64,000 nucleotides of DNA from Dyella_B nitratireducens (GTDB lineage Bacteria > Pseudomonadota > Gammaproteobacteria > Xanthomonadales > Rhodanobacteraceae). The position numbers and the translations under genes were made by a program. The notes under the pieces are model-generated. The model had not been told where the DNA came from, made no database searches, and worked only from the letters and a program-made list of their open reading frames with translations. Location of the stretch: contig NZ_CP064032.1 of the NCBI RefSeq assembly GCF_049532905.1, positions 2,666,001-2,730,000 of the forward strand, in the 5' to 3' direction. Within the stretch, counting starts at the first letter, position 1. Each line of letters starts with the position of its first letter. Of the stretch, positions 36,444-43,439 are shown one piece after another.

Positions 36444-38533
36444 TACTTGCCACCTACTGCACTTAGTCCGACCATCTTTGCCTTGATCTCTTCGGGAGAG
36501 AATCGATTGATTTGGGCAGGAATCACAAATGGGGCGGAAAGAGTTTTGATTCGTGCAAAGCCGACGTCTTGGGCCGCCTTGAGCGAGCCGATGAAGTCGC
36601 TGAAGTCATAGAACTTACCGAGAGTCTTTAGCTCATCGTCATTGTTTAGATGAGTAACGAACCAGTTTTCGGTGTTTGCCAAGATATTCGGATGAACAGA
36701 TGACGGTTCCTGGGTCGCATAGACGAACGCGATTTTCGCTTTTGCACCCTCTTTCGCCATTCGAGGCCATGTTTCGGTCAGTTCCGCACGCTTCCCGATA
36801 ATGTTGTGCGCTTCCTCTACATAGATGACAACATTTTGAGGTGTATCACCACGATGCATCGTTGCCATCTGGCGCTCAAAAATTTGGCGCGCGATGCGTT
36901 CTGAAAGCACTGTGCGGATTTGGATTGGCCCCGCCGAAAGATCTAGGATGACGATTTTCCCGACATCAAGATGCCCAATCACCTCATTGGTCACGTCAGC
37001 GGCGCGCCTACTAGAATGATAATTGGTATATTTTTGTACGGCGCGCCATCCACCAAAAGACTGTTTGCGACTCGTCTCTCGGGCGAGCATGTTGAGGTAC
37101 GCTTCGAGCATCGGGTCAACCCAGGAATTGCCCGGTGTCGAAGAGACCAATCCGATCTGAGGGATATTCTGATTCTTCTGCTGCTCCTTGAGCGACAGAT
37201 TGATCTGTCGCAACTGCTCAAACCAAGCGCATGCCTCAGGCAACGAAACTCGTTCAGATTGCGGGATGGCAACATTCGGAACCGGGGTTTGGGAGTTGGC
37301 CCAATCGGTTACCTGCTTCGTCAGGGCCTTTGCGATCGGCACTTCGACAGCCAAACCATTGGGGGCGGCAAAGCCTGCGCGGTACAGGATGCATTGGAAA
37401 ACTGCTCGGTGCCTCTTCCAGCGGGTGTGCTCAGACCGTTCACTTTGGTCTGGCTCCTCAAGCGTTGAGGACATAAAGGCGTCCAGATCTTGCCCCGAGA
37501 ACGGGGACTTATCTATCTCAAATAGAGCTTGAATCAGGTTAATAGCCTGGTCGCAATCTCTGTAGAAGTTGGTTCGCAGGTCTTCGAAGCCGTTGGTTTC
37601 AATTGCTCGATACCGAACCGTTTGCGCGGGAAATACATCTGCAATCGAACTTCCGTCATCTTGATGGTTGGCATTCGCATATTCGCCATTTATGTCGAAA
37701 ATCAATTGCCCCACTTTGATACCGTCGGTCATCGCTGCCAGCGCAACCGCAGAGACTGTTGTCTTCACAGTATTGGATTTACCCGTTCTGGTCATGCCAA
37801 GCACGGCAGTGCGTCGCGCGAGAAAATCTGTGGGCTGTATCATTACCGGCACAAGCGGCTCACTAGGGCCACGATGCATACGCGCCGTTGATGTATAGCG
37901 TACAGAGCCAATGTGGATGGCCGAAGGAATTCCCTTGAAGCCAGCTTTGAGAGCTTCCTCCTTCGCCTTGTCTCGAACCTCGGGATTAACGTGATTGACA
38001 ATCGTTGCCAATGCCTCTCCTCGTGGCTTATATGCGCGGAGGCGCGACAAGGTCATGAAATTCTCAATATCGCTACCAAGGCGAAGGTTTGCCTTGTCGT
38101 CAATATAGAAAGTGCCTAGCACGCTGCAGCGCAGCCCTCCGGCCTGCAACTCCACCGCCGTAATGGGATCTAGGCCATCATTAACTTCGCCTGGATACTT
38201 CTCCGTTGCGGTACGGCGCTGGTGGTGCTCGATGCGGGTTCGGACAAAGTCGTTATCTTGAGGAAGGCTTACGGGTTCCAATACTCGAAGAAGCACAACC
38301 TCTTGATCAATGGTTTCCGCATCGCCGAATCGCGACGGATTGAAGCCGGCAGCAACCAAAAAGGAGTTATGTGGTATGCCATTGACCTTGTGCTTGAAAG
38401 CGTCATTGGTCAGAACAAGAACTTCGTCAAAGCGCATGCCATATACAAAACCAACAAATGACTCCTCGAAGTCCCCCAGAAGCTTCACCAGTGGTGATTC
38501 GCTCGTTACAACCTGATTAGTGATGTTGACCAC
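36443..38533 (-). CDS. HerA-like hexameric DNA translocase/ATPase
   Basis: 696 aa, GTG start at 38531-38533 with AGGAAGGGG upstream. An N-terminal HAS-barrel-like region (KLLGDFEESFVGFVYGMRFD) precedes the FtsK/HerA ATPase core. The core shows Walker A GMTRTGKSN at 246-254, the HerA-typical LIFDINGEY at 277-285, Walker B VVIYVEEAH at 568-576 and the sensor ATQEPSS around 607. HerA rings pump double-stranded DNA and activate NurA for end resection in archaea. Bacterial HerA proteins recur in antiphage systems with various nuclease partners. It is the first gene of the operon. The promoter should lie in the 530 bp upstream but is not obvious. Confidence 0.85.
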   Translation of the reverse strand: MVNITNQVVTSESPLVKLLGDFEESFVGFVYGMRFDEVLVLTNDAFKHKVNGIPHNSFLVAAGFNPSRFGDAETIDQEVVLLRVLEPVSLPQDNDFVRTRIEHHQRRTATEKYPGEVNDGLDPITAVELQAGGLRCSVLGTFYIDDKANLRLGSDIENFMTLSRLRAYKPRGEALATIVNHVNPEVRDKAKEEALKAGFKGIPSAIHIGSVRYTSTARMHRGPSEPLVPVMIQPTDFLARRTAVLGMTRTGKSNTVKTTVSAVALAAMTDGIKVGQLIFDINGEYANANHQDDGSSIADVFPAQTVRYRAIETNGFEDLRTNFYRDCDQAINLIQALFEIDKSPFSGQDLDAFMSSTLEEPDQSERSEHTRWKRHRAVFQCILYRAGFAAPNGLAVEVPIAKALTKQVTDWANSQTPVPNVAIPQSERVSLPEACAWFEQLRQINLSLKEQQKNQNIPQIGLVSSTPGNSWVDPMLEAYLNMLARETSRKQSFGGWRAVQKYTNYHSSRRAADVTNEVIGHLDVGKIVILDLSAGPIQIRTVLSERIARQIFERQMATMHRGDTPQNVVIYVEEAHNIIGKRAELTETWPRMAKEGAKAKIAFVYATQEPSSVHPNILANTENWFVTHLNNDDELKTLGKFYDFSDFIGSLKAAQDVGFARIKTLSAPFVIPAQINRFSPEEIKAKMVGLSAVGGK

Positions 38534-39062
38534 GCTGTAATCCCCTTCCTTGAACTGTAGTTGCCTGGCGCTCAGCCCCTTTGACGAGCCAAGTCGTGGC
38601 GGCCTATGGCAAGGGGCCGGAAATACCTAGCTGCCGGCAGCGGCTTCCTTGCTGTCTATCTTCAGCATAACGGCAGCGGCAGGCTATCTGGAGCTGGCCA
38701 GCCTTGAAACCCCGTATCGCCGTTTCGCTTTCGGGCAATGGTGGCTGGACCGCCACGCATGGCGGTAGTTTGCGCCCCGAGTAGAGGGCGCTGGCAGCCA
38801 TGACGCGCTCCCGACATGAGGTGCTTTGTATGTGACCAAGACCGATCCGCGCTTAGGTGGCAACGACAGAGCGACGGGATTGGGGGGGCTCTGCATTAAT
38901 ACTTAGAAAATTCAATTAGTTAAATCTTTTTGAGCCACCCTGTGGCCCGGAGCTGAGTTTGTGCAACAGCTTCCGTTTAGCGTCTTCGAGCACAAAAAAT
39001 TAAAAAAGGCCCTCCAGGCAGGAGGGCCTATAATTTTCAATTAGTTATACGATGATGGTTCT
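38534..39062. other. Upstream region of the HerA operon inside the transposon
   Basis: About 530 bp with no gene I can support. Two short leftward frames (38604-38801, 38684-38896) are Pro/Ser/Arg-rich and look random. The left 350 bp is GC-rich, the right 150 bp AT-rich. The region must contain the operon promoter, perhaps within the AT-rich part around 38880-38930, but no -10/-35 pair is convincing. A terminator hairpin follows at 39008. Confidence 0.5.
39001..39028 (-). terminator. Intrinsic terminator near the right transposon end
   Basis: GGCCCTCC-AGGCA-GGAGGGCC (39008-39028) is a perfect 8-bp stem. On the minus strand it is followed by TTTTTTAATTTTTT, so it stops leftward transcription entering from the acyl-CoA dehydrogenase side. 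It may insulate the cargo operon from outside read-through. Confidence 0.8.
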
Positions 39063-39095
39063 TTGGGGCATTTGCTACCAAATAGCGTTTCCGAT
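39063..39095. repeat. Right terminal inverted repeat and right target duplication
   Basis: 39063-39087 is the exact reverse complement of the left 25-bp repeat, ending CCAAATAGCG. 39088-39095 repeats TTTCCGAT. The restored pre-insertion sequence would read CGTTTCCGATCCTC. Confidence 0.92.
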
Positions 39096-39161
39096 CCTCT
39101 GCACAACTCACGTGGCAGCCACTCCTGCGGAAGCGGGAACAACGGCCGTTCGGTTATGCGA

Positions 39162-40322
39162 TCAGCGCAACCCGGTCTCCGCGCGCGCAATCACGAGCCG
39201 CTGAATCTCGCTGGTGCCTTCATAGATCTCCGTGATCTTCGCATCGCGGAAGTAACGCTCCAGCGGCATTTCCTTCGAATAGCCCATACCGCCGTGAATT
39301 TGCACCGCCTGATGCGAGATCCACATCGCCGCTTCGGAAGCCACCAGCTTGGCAACGGAAGCCTCCGTACCGAAACGTCCGCCATTCTTTTCCGCTTCGC
39401 CTTTCGCCCACGCCGCGCGTAGCGTCAGCAGCGTGGCGGCATCCAGCTTGCACTTCATATCGGCAATCTTGGCCTGCGTCATCTGGAACGTGCCGATCGG
39501 ATGACCAAACGCCTTGCGATCGCGCGACCACTGCAGCGTCGCCTCATACGCCGCACGCGCAATACCCACCGCCTGCGACGCGATACCGATGCGGCCGGCG
39601 TCAAGCACACCCATCGCAATCGAAAAACCTTTACCTTCCTCGCCCAACAGGTCTTCCTTCGGACAAACGTAATCGTTGAATTCGATTTCGCAGGTCGCCG
39701 ATGCGCGAATACCGAGCTTCGGCTCCGTCTTGCCCGCATGGAAACCAGGCCGTTGCGTGTCGATGATGAAGGCCGATACCCCTTTCGCGCCAATACCCGG
39801 CGTGGTGATCGCGAACAACACGATGTAGCGAGCCACCGGACCCGACGTGATCCAGCTCTTCTTGCCATTGATCACCCAATTACCATCGGCATTCTTCGAC
39901 GCACGCGTATGCATGGCGGATGCATCCGAGCCCGACTGCGGCTCCGTCAGCGCATAAGCACCGATCGCTTCGCCCTGTGCAATCGCACGCACATACTTCT
40001 GCTTCTGTTCTTCCGTGCCGTGCTTGAGGATGCCGTTGCAGAACAGCGAATTGTTCACCGACATGATGGTGGACGTCGCCGCGTCGGCCGCGGCAATCTC
40101 GATCATCGCCAACACGTAGCCGACCGGGTCCATCCCTGCACCGCCGTATTCGTGCGGCACCTCGATGCCCATCAGGCCGAGCTGACCCATCTCGCGGATG
40201 TTGTCCAGCGGAAACTCGCCCTTGGCATCGAGTTCGGCCGCCACCGGCGCAATGCGCTTTTGTGCGAAATCGCGGGCGATGGATTGAAGGGAAAGCTGGT
40301 CATCGGTGAAACGGAAATCCAT
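39162..40322 (-). CDS. Acyl-CoA dehydrogenase (short/medium-chain type)
   Basis: 386 aa, the full usual length. It carries both family signatures: IGAYALTEPQSGSDASAM near residue 130 and QIHGGMGYSKEMPLERYFRDAKITEIYEGTSEIQRLVIAR at the C-terminus. The latter includes the catalytic Glu in YEGTSE as found in short-chain acyl-CoA dehydrogenases. It oxidises acyl-CoA to 2-enoyl-CoA with FAD, passing electrons to ETF. GGAG precedes the ATG. It stands alone between the transposon and the toxin-antitoxin pair, so its pathway (fatty acid or branched-chain amino acid) is not shown by context. Confidence 0.9.
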   Translation of the reverse strand: MDFRFTDDQLSLQSIARDFAQKRIAPVAAELDAKGEFPLDNIREMGQLGLMGIEVPHEYGGAGMDPVGYVLAMIEIAAADAATSTIMSVNNSLFCNGILKHGTEEQKQKYVRAIAQGEAIGAYALTEPQSGSDASAMHTRASKNADGNWVINGKKSWITSGPVARYIVLFAITTPGIGAKGVSAFIIDTQRPGFHAGKTEPKLGIRASATCEIEFNDYVCPKEDLLGEEGKGFSIAMGVLDAGRIGIASQAVGIARAAYEATLQWSRDRKAFGHPIGTFQMTQAKIADMKCKLDAATLLTLRAAWAKGEAEKNGGRFGTEASVAKLVASEAAMWISHQAVQIHGGMGYSKEMPLERYFRDAKITEIYEGTSEIQRLVIARAETGLR

Positions 40323-40413
40323 AAGCGGCTCCGGGGGAAGGAGGAGGGGAAAGCCGCTTATTTTAGCTGTGTGGCTGCATGAGCCTTGCTGCGGGGCAAC
40401 AGAGATACAAACG

Positions 40414-40818
40414 TCAGGTCTGGAACGGATTGAGCAAAGCTACAGGGAAACGCTCGAAATCCCTCGTATTGCGCGTAACGACAGTGAGTTTATGGACGCT
40501 CGCCGTCGCCGCGATCATGGCGTCTTCCGACACCGTATCGGACTGTCGATGCATAAACTTGGCCCAACAGCGGAATGTGGCGACATCCATCGGCAGCACG
40601 TTGTAAGTTGCAGCCACTTGCTCAAGCCATGCCTCGATGATCGTGGCTTTATCAGAATCCTGTTCACGAGTGAGTTCAATGCCCGCCTGTATCTCGCCCA
40701 ATGTGACAGCGCTCAGATGTAAGTGAGCATCGTCGACTCCTCCGATCCACGCAACGACCGCACCGTGCGGACGCGGCTTGCGCAACTCCGAGACGATATT
40801 GGTATCCAGCAAAAACAT
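40414..40818 (-). CDS. vapC: VapC-type PIN-domain ribonuclease toxin
   Basis: 134 aa with the PIN acidic set: Asp5 in FLLDTNIVSELRK, Glu in LGEIQAGIEL, Asp in SEDAMIAATA and Asp in NTRDFERFP. These residues bind the metal for RNA cleavage, usually of initiator tRNA or rRNA. It starts 12 bp after the Phd/YefM-like antitoxin, the normal antitoxin-first order. The C-terminus LLNPF is typical of FitB/VapC-like toxins. Nothing suggests inactivation. Confidence 0.88.
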   Translation of the reverse strand: MFLLDTNIVSELRKPRPHGAVVAWIGGVDDAHLHLSAVTLGEIQAGIELTREQDSDKATIIEAWLEQVAATYNVLPMDVATFRCWAKFMHRQSDTVSEDAMIAATASVHKLTVVTRNTRDFERFPVALLNPFQT

Positions 40819-40830
40819 GCATATCCCTGC

Positions 40831-41082
40831 TTAGAACGAAGTTGGGCGACGACGCCGAACGCCGCGCTTAGGAATTTCGAGGTCGGTGCGGCCAACATCG
40901 GAAAGTAGCAAGGCCTTGAGCGAAGGACGCGCTATCTCGACCATGCGTCGCCATTCGGCAATAGGAATCAGCACGGCAGTTTCCTCACCTCGTCGGGTGA
41001 TCAATTGCGCACCCTCCGTGGTGCAAGCATCCAGTAGTTCGCTGAAGCGTGCTTTTGCGTCTTGTACCGGCCAAGTGTGCAT
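40831..41082 (-). CDS. Phd/YefM-family antitoxin
   Basis: 83 aa beginning MHTWPVQDAKARFSELLDAC, the Phd/YefM N-terminal DNA-binding fold, followed by QLITRRGEETAVLIPIAEWRRM. The remainder is a basic, likely disordered toxin-neutralising tail (PKRGVRRRRP). It binds and inhibits the VapC-like toxin downstream and normally represses the shared promoter. A run ACTAGTCATATGACTAGT at about 41099-41116 just upstream is a near-perfect palindrome and a plausible operator. Confidence 0.88.
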   Translation of the reverse strand: MHTWPVQDAKARFSELLDACTTEGAQLITRRGEETAVLIPIAEWRRMVEIARPSLKALLLSDVGRTDLEIPKRGVRRRRPTSF

Positions 41083-41098
41083 ACGGGATCACCATCTG

Positions 41099-41116
41099 AC
41101 TAGTCATATGACTAGT
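41099..41116. promoter_or_regulatory. Palindrome upstream of the toxin-antitoxin pair (candidate operator)
   Basis: ACTAGTCATATGACTAGT is an exact 18-bp palindrome 17 bp before the antitoxin start. Phd/YefM antitoxins typically autoregulate through such sites. The AT-rich surroundings (CTGACTAGTC and TTTATCACTATC) could also hold the promoter boxes. Confidence 0.6.
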
Positions 41117-41187
41117 TTATCACTATCGAGCCCGGAACCTTAACCCTTGACGCTTCGCCATCTCGCGCCTACCCTTAACCATCTCTC

Positions 41188-41197
41188 TATCGCGATA
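41188..41197. promoter_or_regulatory. TATCGCGATA palindrome upstream of the sahR-metH operon
   Basis: A perfect 10-bp palindrome (within CTATCGCGATATAAG) lies 13 bp before the regulator start, overlapping a possible -10 box. Its position suggests autoregulation by the ArsR-type protein encoded next. Confidence 0.5.
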
Positions 41198-41209
41198 TAA
41201 GGATGCACG

Positions 41210-42136
41210 ATGGATCTGGCCACCGCCTCCAGCGTGTTGCGCCTGCTGGCGGATCCCACTCGCGTGCGGCTGCTGGCCCTGCTCGAGCGGGAAGAATTGA
41301 CCGTGGCGGAGCTGGCTGCGGTGCTGCATCTGGCGCAACCTCGCGTCTCCACGCACCTGGCCAAGCTGAAAGAAGCCGAGCTAGTGCGCGATCGCCGCGC
41401 GGGCGTTTCGGCCTACTACCGTGCCAACAGCGAAGGTGATGAACGCCAGCACGCGCTGATCCGCTCCCTTCGCGAAAGCATCGACGACGCCCTGCTGCGG
41501 GAAGACGCGGCACGGTTGATTGCCGTGCTGGCCCAGCGCGCCAACTCGCAAGGTTGGGCCGACACCGTGGCCGGCGACATGGAGCGCCATTACTCGCCCG
41601 GCCGCACCTGGGAAACGCTCACCCGCTCGCTGCTGCAATTGCTGGAAACCGGCGACGTATTGGACATCGCCTCCGGCGATGGCGTGACGGCCGAACTACT
41701 CGCGCCGCATGCACGCTCGATCGTCTGCGTGGATGCGAGCGAGCGCGTGGTGGAAGCGGCAGCCAAACGGCTGGCGCCTTTCAGCAACGTCGAAGTGCGC
41801 CAGGGCGACATGCACGCCTTGATGCTGCAAGCCGGCCGCTTCGACCTGGTGCTGATGCTGCATGCGCTTACCTATTCGGAACAGCCGGCCAAAGCCGTGG
41901 CCGAAGCCGCCCGTGTACTACGCCCTGGCGGCAAGCTACTGGCCGCCACGTTGGGCAGGCACGACCACCGTGCCGTGGTCGAACCGTTCGATCACCGCAA
42001 TCTTGGTTTCACCGAAAGCGACCTCACCAAGCTGGTCACGCAGGCCAAGCTCGAGGTGTTGAGCTGCAATCGCCTGAGCCGCGAGCGCAAGGCACCGCAT
42101 TTCGAAGTCATCAGCCTGCTCGCACGCAAGCCGTAA
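41210..42136 (+). CDS. sahR: ArsR-type regulator fused to a methyltransferase domain, SahR-like
   Basis: 308 aa. Residues 1-75 form an ArsR winged helix (VLRLLADPTRVRLLALLEREELTVAELAAVLHLAQPRVSTHLAKL). Residues about 125-305 are a class I methyltransferase fold with motif I VLDIASGDGV near 150-159 and a VLRPGGKLLAATLG strand. This two-domain build matches SahR, described in proteobacteria as sensing S-adenosylhomocysteine to control methionine-cycle genes. The metH N-terminal gene follows after 9 bp, which supports the assignment. The domain probably binds the ligand rather than catalyses. The specific symbol is by context and architecture. Confidence 0.75.
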   Translation: MDLATASSVLRLLADPTRVRLLALLEREELTVAELAAVLHLAQPRVSTHLAKLKEAELVRDRRAGVSAYYRANSEGDERQHALIRSLRESIDDALLREDAARLIAVLAQRANSQGWADTVAGDMERHYSPGRTWETLTRSLLQLLETGDVLDIASGDGVTAELLAPHARSIVCVDASERVVEAAAKRLAPFSNVEVRQGDMHALMLQAGRFDLVLMLHALTYSEQPAKAVAEAARVLRPGGKLLAATLGRHDHRAVVEPFDHRNLGFTESDLTKLVTQAKLEVLSCNRLSRERKAPHFEVISLLARKP

Positions 42137-42145
42137 GGAGTCCAC

Positions 42146-43231
42146 ATGAGCACCCTCCCCTGGCGTCATCCCGACCGTGTTGCCGCGCTCGAAGCCGCCC
42201 TGCGCGAACGCATCCTGATTCTCGACGGCGGCATGGGCACCATGCTGCAAGGACATCAGTTGGACGAAGCCGGCTTTCGCGGCGATCGCTTCGCCGACGG
42301 CTGCGACAGCCAGCACACGCATGCGCACGATCATCCCGGCGCGTGCGATCTGAAGGGCAATAACGACCTGCTCACTTTGACCAAGCCGGACATCATCCGC
42401 GGCGTGCACGAAGCCTATCTCGAAGCCGGCGCGGATCTGGTCGAAACCAATACCTTCAATTCCACACGCATCAGCCAGGCCGATTACCATCTCGAACATC
42501 TTGCGTATGAGTTGAACCGCGAAGGCGCCAAGCTCGCACGTGCTGCTTGCGATGCATACACGGCGAAAAATCCATCCAAGCCGCGTTTCGCGATCGGCAT
42601 CCTTGGGCCCACCAGCCGTACGGCTTCGCTGTCGCCCGACGTCAATGACCCCGGCTTTCGCAACGTCACCTTTGAAGAACTGGTCGACAACTACACCGAA
42701 GCAGGCAGTGGCCTGCTCGATGGCGGCGCCGACCTGATCATGGTGGAAACCATCTTCGACACGCTCAACGCTAAAGCAGCGCTGTTCGCATTGAGCGAAT
42801 TGTTCCGCTCACGCGGCAGCCGCGTGCCGGTGATGATCTCCGGCACCATTACCGATCGTTCTGGCCGCACGCTTTCCGGCCAGACGGCGGAAGCGTTCTA
42901 CTACTCGGTAAAGCACATCCGCCCGCTTTCGGTCGGCTTGAACTGCGCACTGGGTGCTGCCGATCTGCGTCCGCATGTGCAAACGCTTGCCAACACGGCC
43001 GAGTGCTACATCAGTTCACACCCGAACGCAGGCTTGCCCAATGCGTTCGGCGAATACGATGAAACGCCGGCGCAGATGGCCGCAGTGATTGGCGGTTTTG
43101 CGCGCGACGGGCTGCTCAATATGGTGGGCGGTTGTTGCGGGACGACGCCCGCGCATATCAAGGCCATTGCGGAGGCGGTGAGCAAGTATGCGCCGCGTGC
43201 GCTATCGGTTGAGAAGAAAGAAGCGGCATGA
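42146..43231 (+). CDS. metH: Methionine synthase, homocysteine-binding half (split MetH)
   Basis: 361 aa covering only the homocysteine S-methyltransferase module: RILILDGGMGTMLQ at the N-terminus, GADLVETNTFNST, and zinc ligands Cys in GLNCALGA and the GGCCGTTPAH pair at about residues 330-331. The rest of the enzyme is encoded by the gene at 43440. Compared with E. coli MetH, which reads FADWPCDLKGNND, an insertion containing HTHAHDH appears at about residues 53-66. It transfers a methyl group from cobalamin to homocysteine together with its partner. AAGGAG precedes the ATG, 9 bp after the SahR-like gene, indicating co-regulation. Confidence 0.9.
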   Translation: MSTLPWRHPDRVAALEAALRERILILDGGMGTMLQGHQLDEAGFRGDRFADGCDSQHTHAHDHPGACDLKGNNDLLTLTKPDIIRGVHEAYLEAGADLVETNTFNSTRISQADYHLEHLAYELNREGAKLARAACDAYTAKNPSKPRFAIGILGPTSRTASLSPDVNDPGFRNVTFEELVDNYTEAGSGLLDGGADLIMVETIFDTLNAKAALFALSELFRSRGSRVPVMISGTITDRSGRTLSGQTAEAFYYSVKHIRPLSVGLNCALGAADLRPHVQTLANTAECYISSHPNAGLPNAFGEYDETPAQMAAVIGGFARDGLLNMVGGCCGTTPAHIKAIAEAVSKYAPRALSVEKKEAA

Positions 43232-43260
43232 GCAGACCGAACATTCCGCTTGCCTTGATG

Positions 43261-43414
43261 GCCGTCATTCCCGCGAAAGCGGGAATCCATGTTGCTCTGA
43301 CGCAAAAGGCAAAGATGGATTCCTGCTTTCGCGGGAATAACGTCCCCATGGGGTGCCGCTGCTATTCCGCAAGATTCATTCCTCACCCCAACCCTCTCTC
43401 CTAAGGGAGAGGGA
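43261..43414. repeat. Family B palindrome plus GC-rich palindrome between the metH halves
   Basis: 43261-43342: arms GCCGTCATTCCCGCGAAAGC and CTTTCGCGGGAATAACG around a spacer, a sister of 19563-19649. 43381-43414: CCTCACCCCAACCCTCTCTC then CTAAGGGAGAGGG, a unit of the third repeat family. Together they fill the 208-bp gap between the two parts of methionine synthase. Confidence 0.8.
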
Positions 43415-43439
43415 ACTGTCCGTCGCAAAATCGCCCTCG

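Larger units (their letters stand above)
31480..39087. mobile_element. 7.6-kb IS1595-family transposon carrying a methylase-NurA-HerA module
   Basis: The ends are perfect 25-bp inverted repeats (31480-31504 and 39063-39087; outer bases CGCTATTTGG). They are flanked by the direct repeat TTTCCGAT at 31472-31479 and 39088-39095. IS1595-family elements are known to make 8-bp target duplications, and the transposase inside is of that family, so ends, duplication and enzyme agree. Cargo from left: coiled-coil/wHTH protein, transposase, exonuclease-like fragment, COG4190-type regulator, DNA adenine methylase, NurA-like nuclease, HerA-like ATPase. Base composition is visibly less GC-rich than the flanks. 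Identical duplications suggest one fairly recent insertion, landing just past the efflux-operon terminator. Confidence 0.9.

Noticed and set aside
38604..38896. Two short leftward frames upstream of herA
   Set aside because: Pro/Ser/Arg/Cys-rich translations, no ribosome sites, overlapping each other in different frames; treated as non-coding.
31480..39087. Composite transposon made of two insertion sequences
   Set aside because: There is only one transposase gene and no internal copies of the terminal repeat, so the whole 7.6 kb behaves as a single unit.
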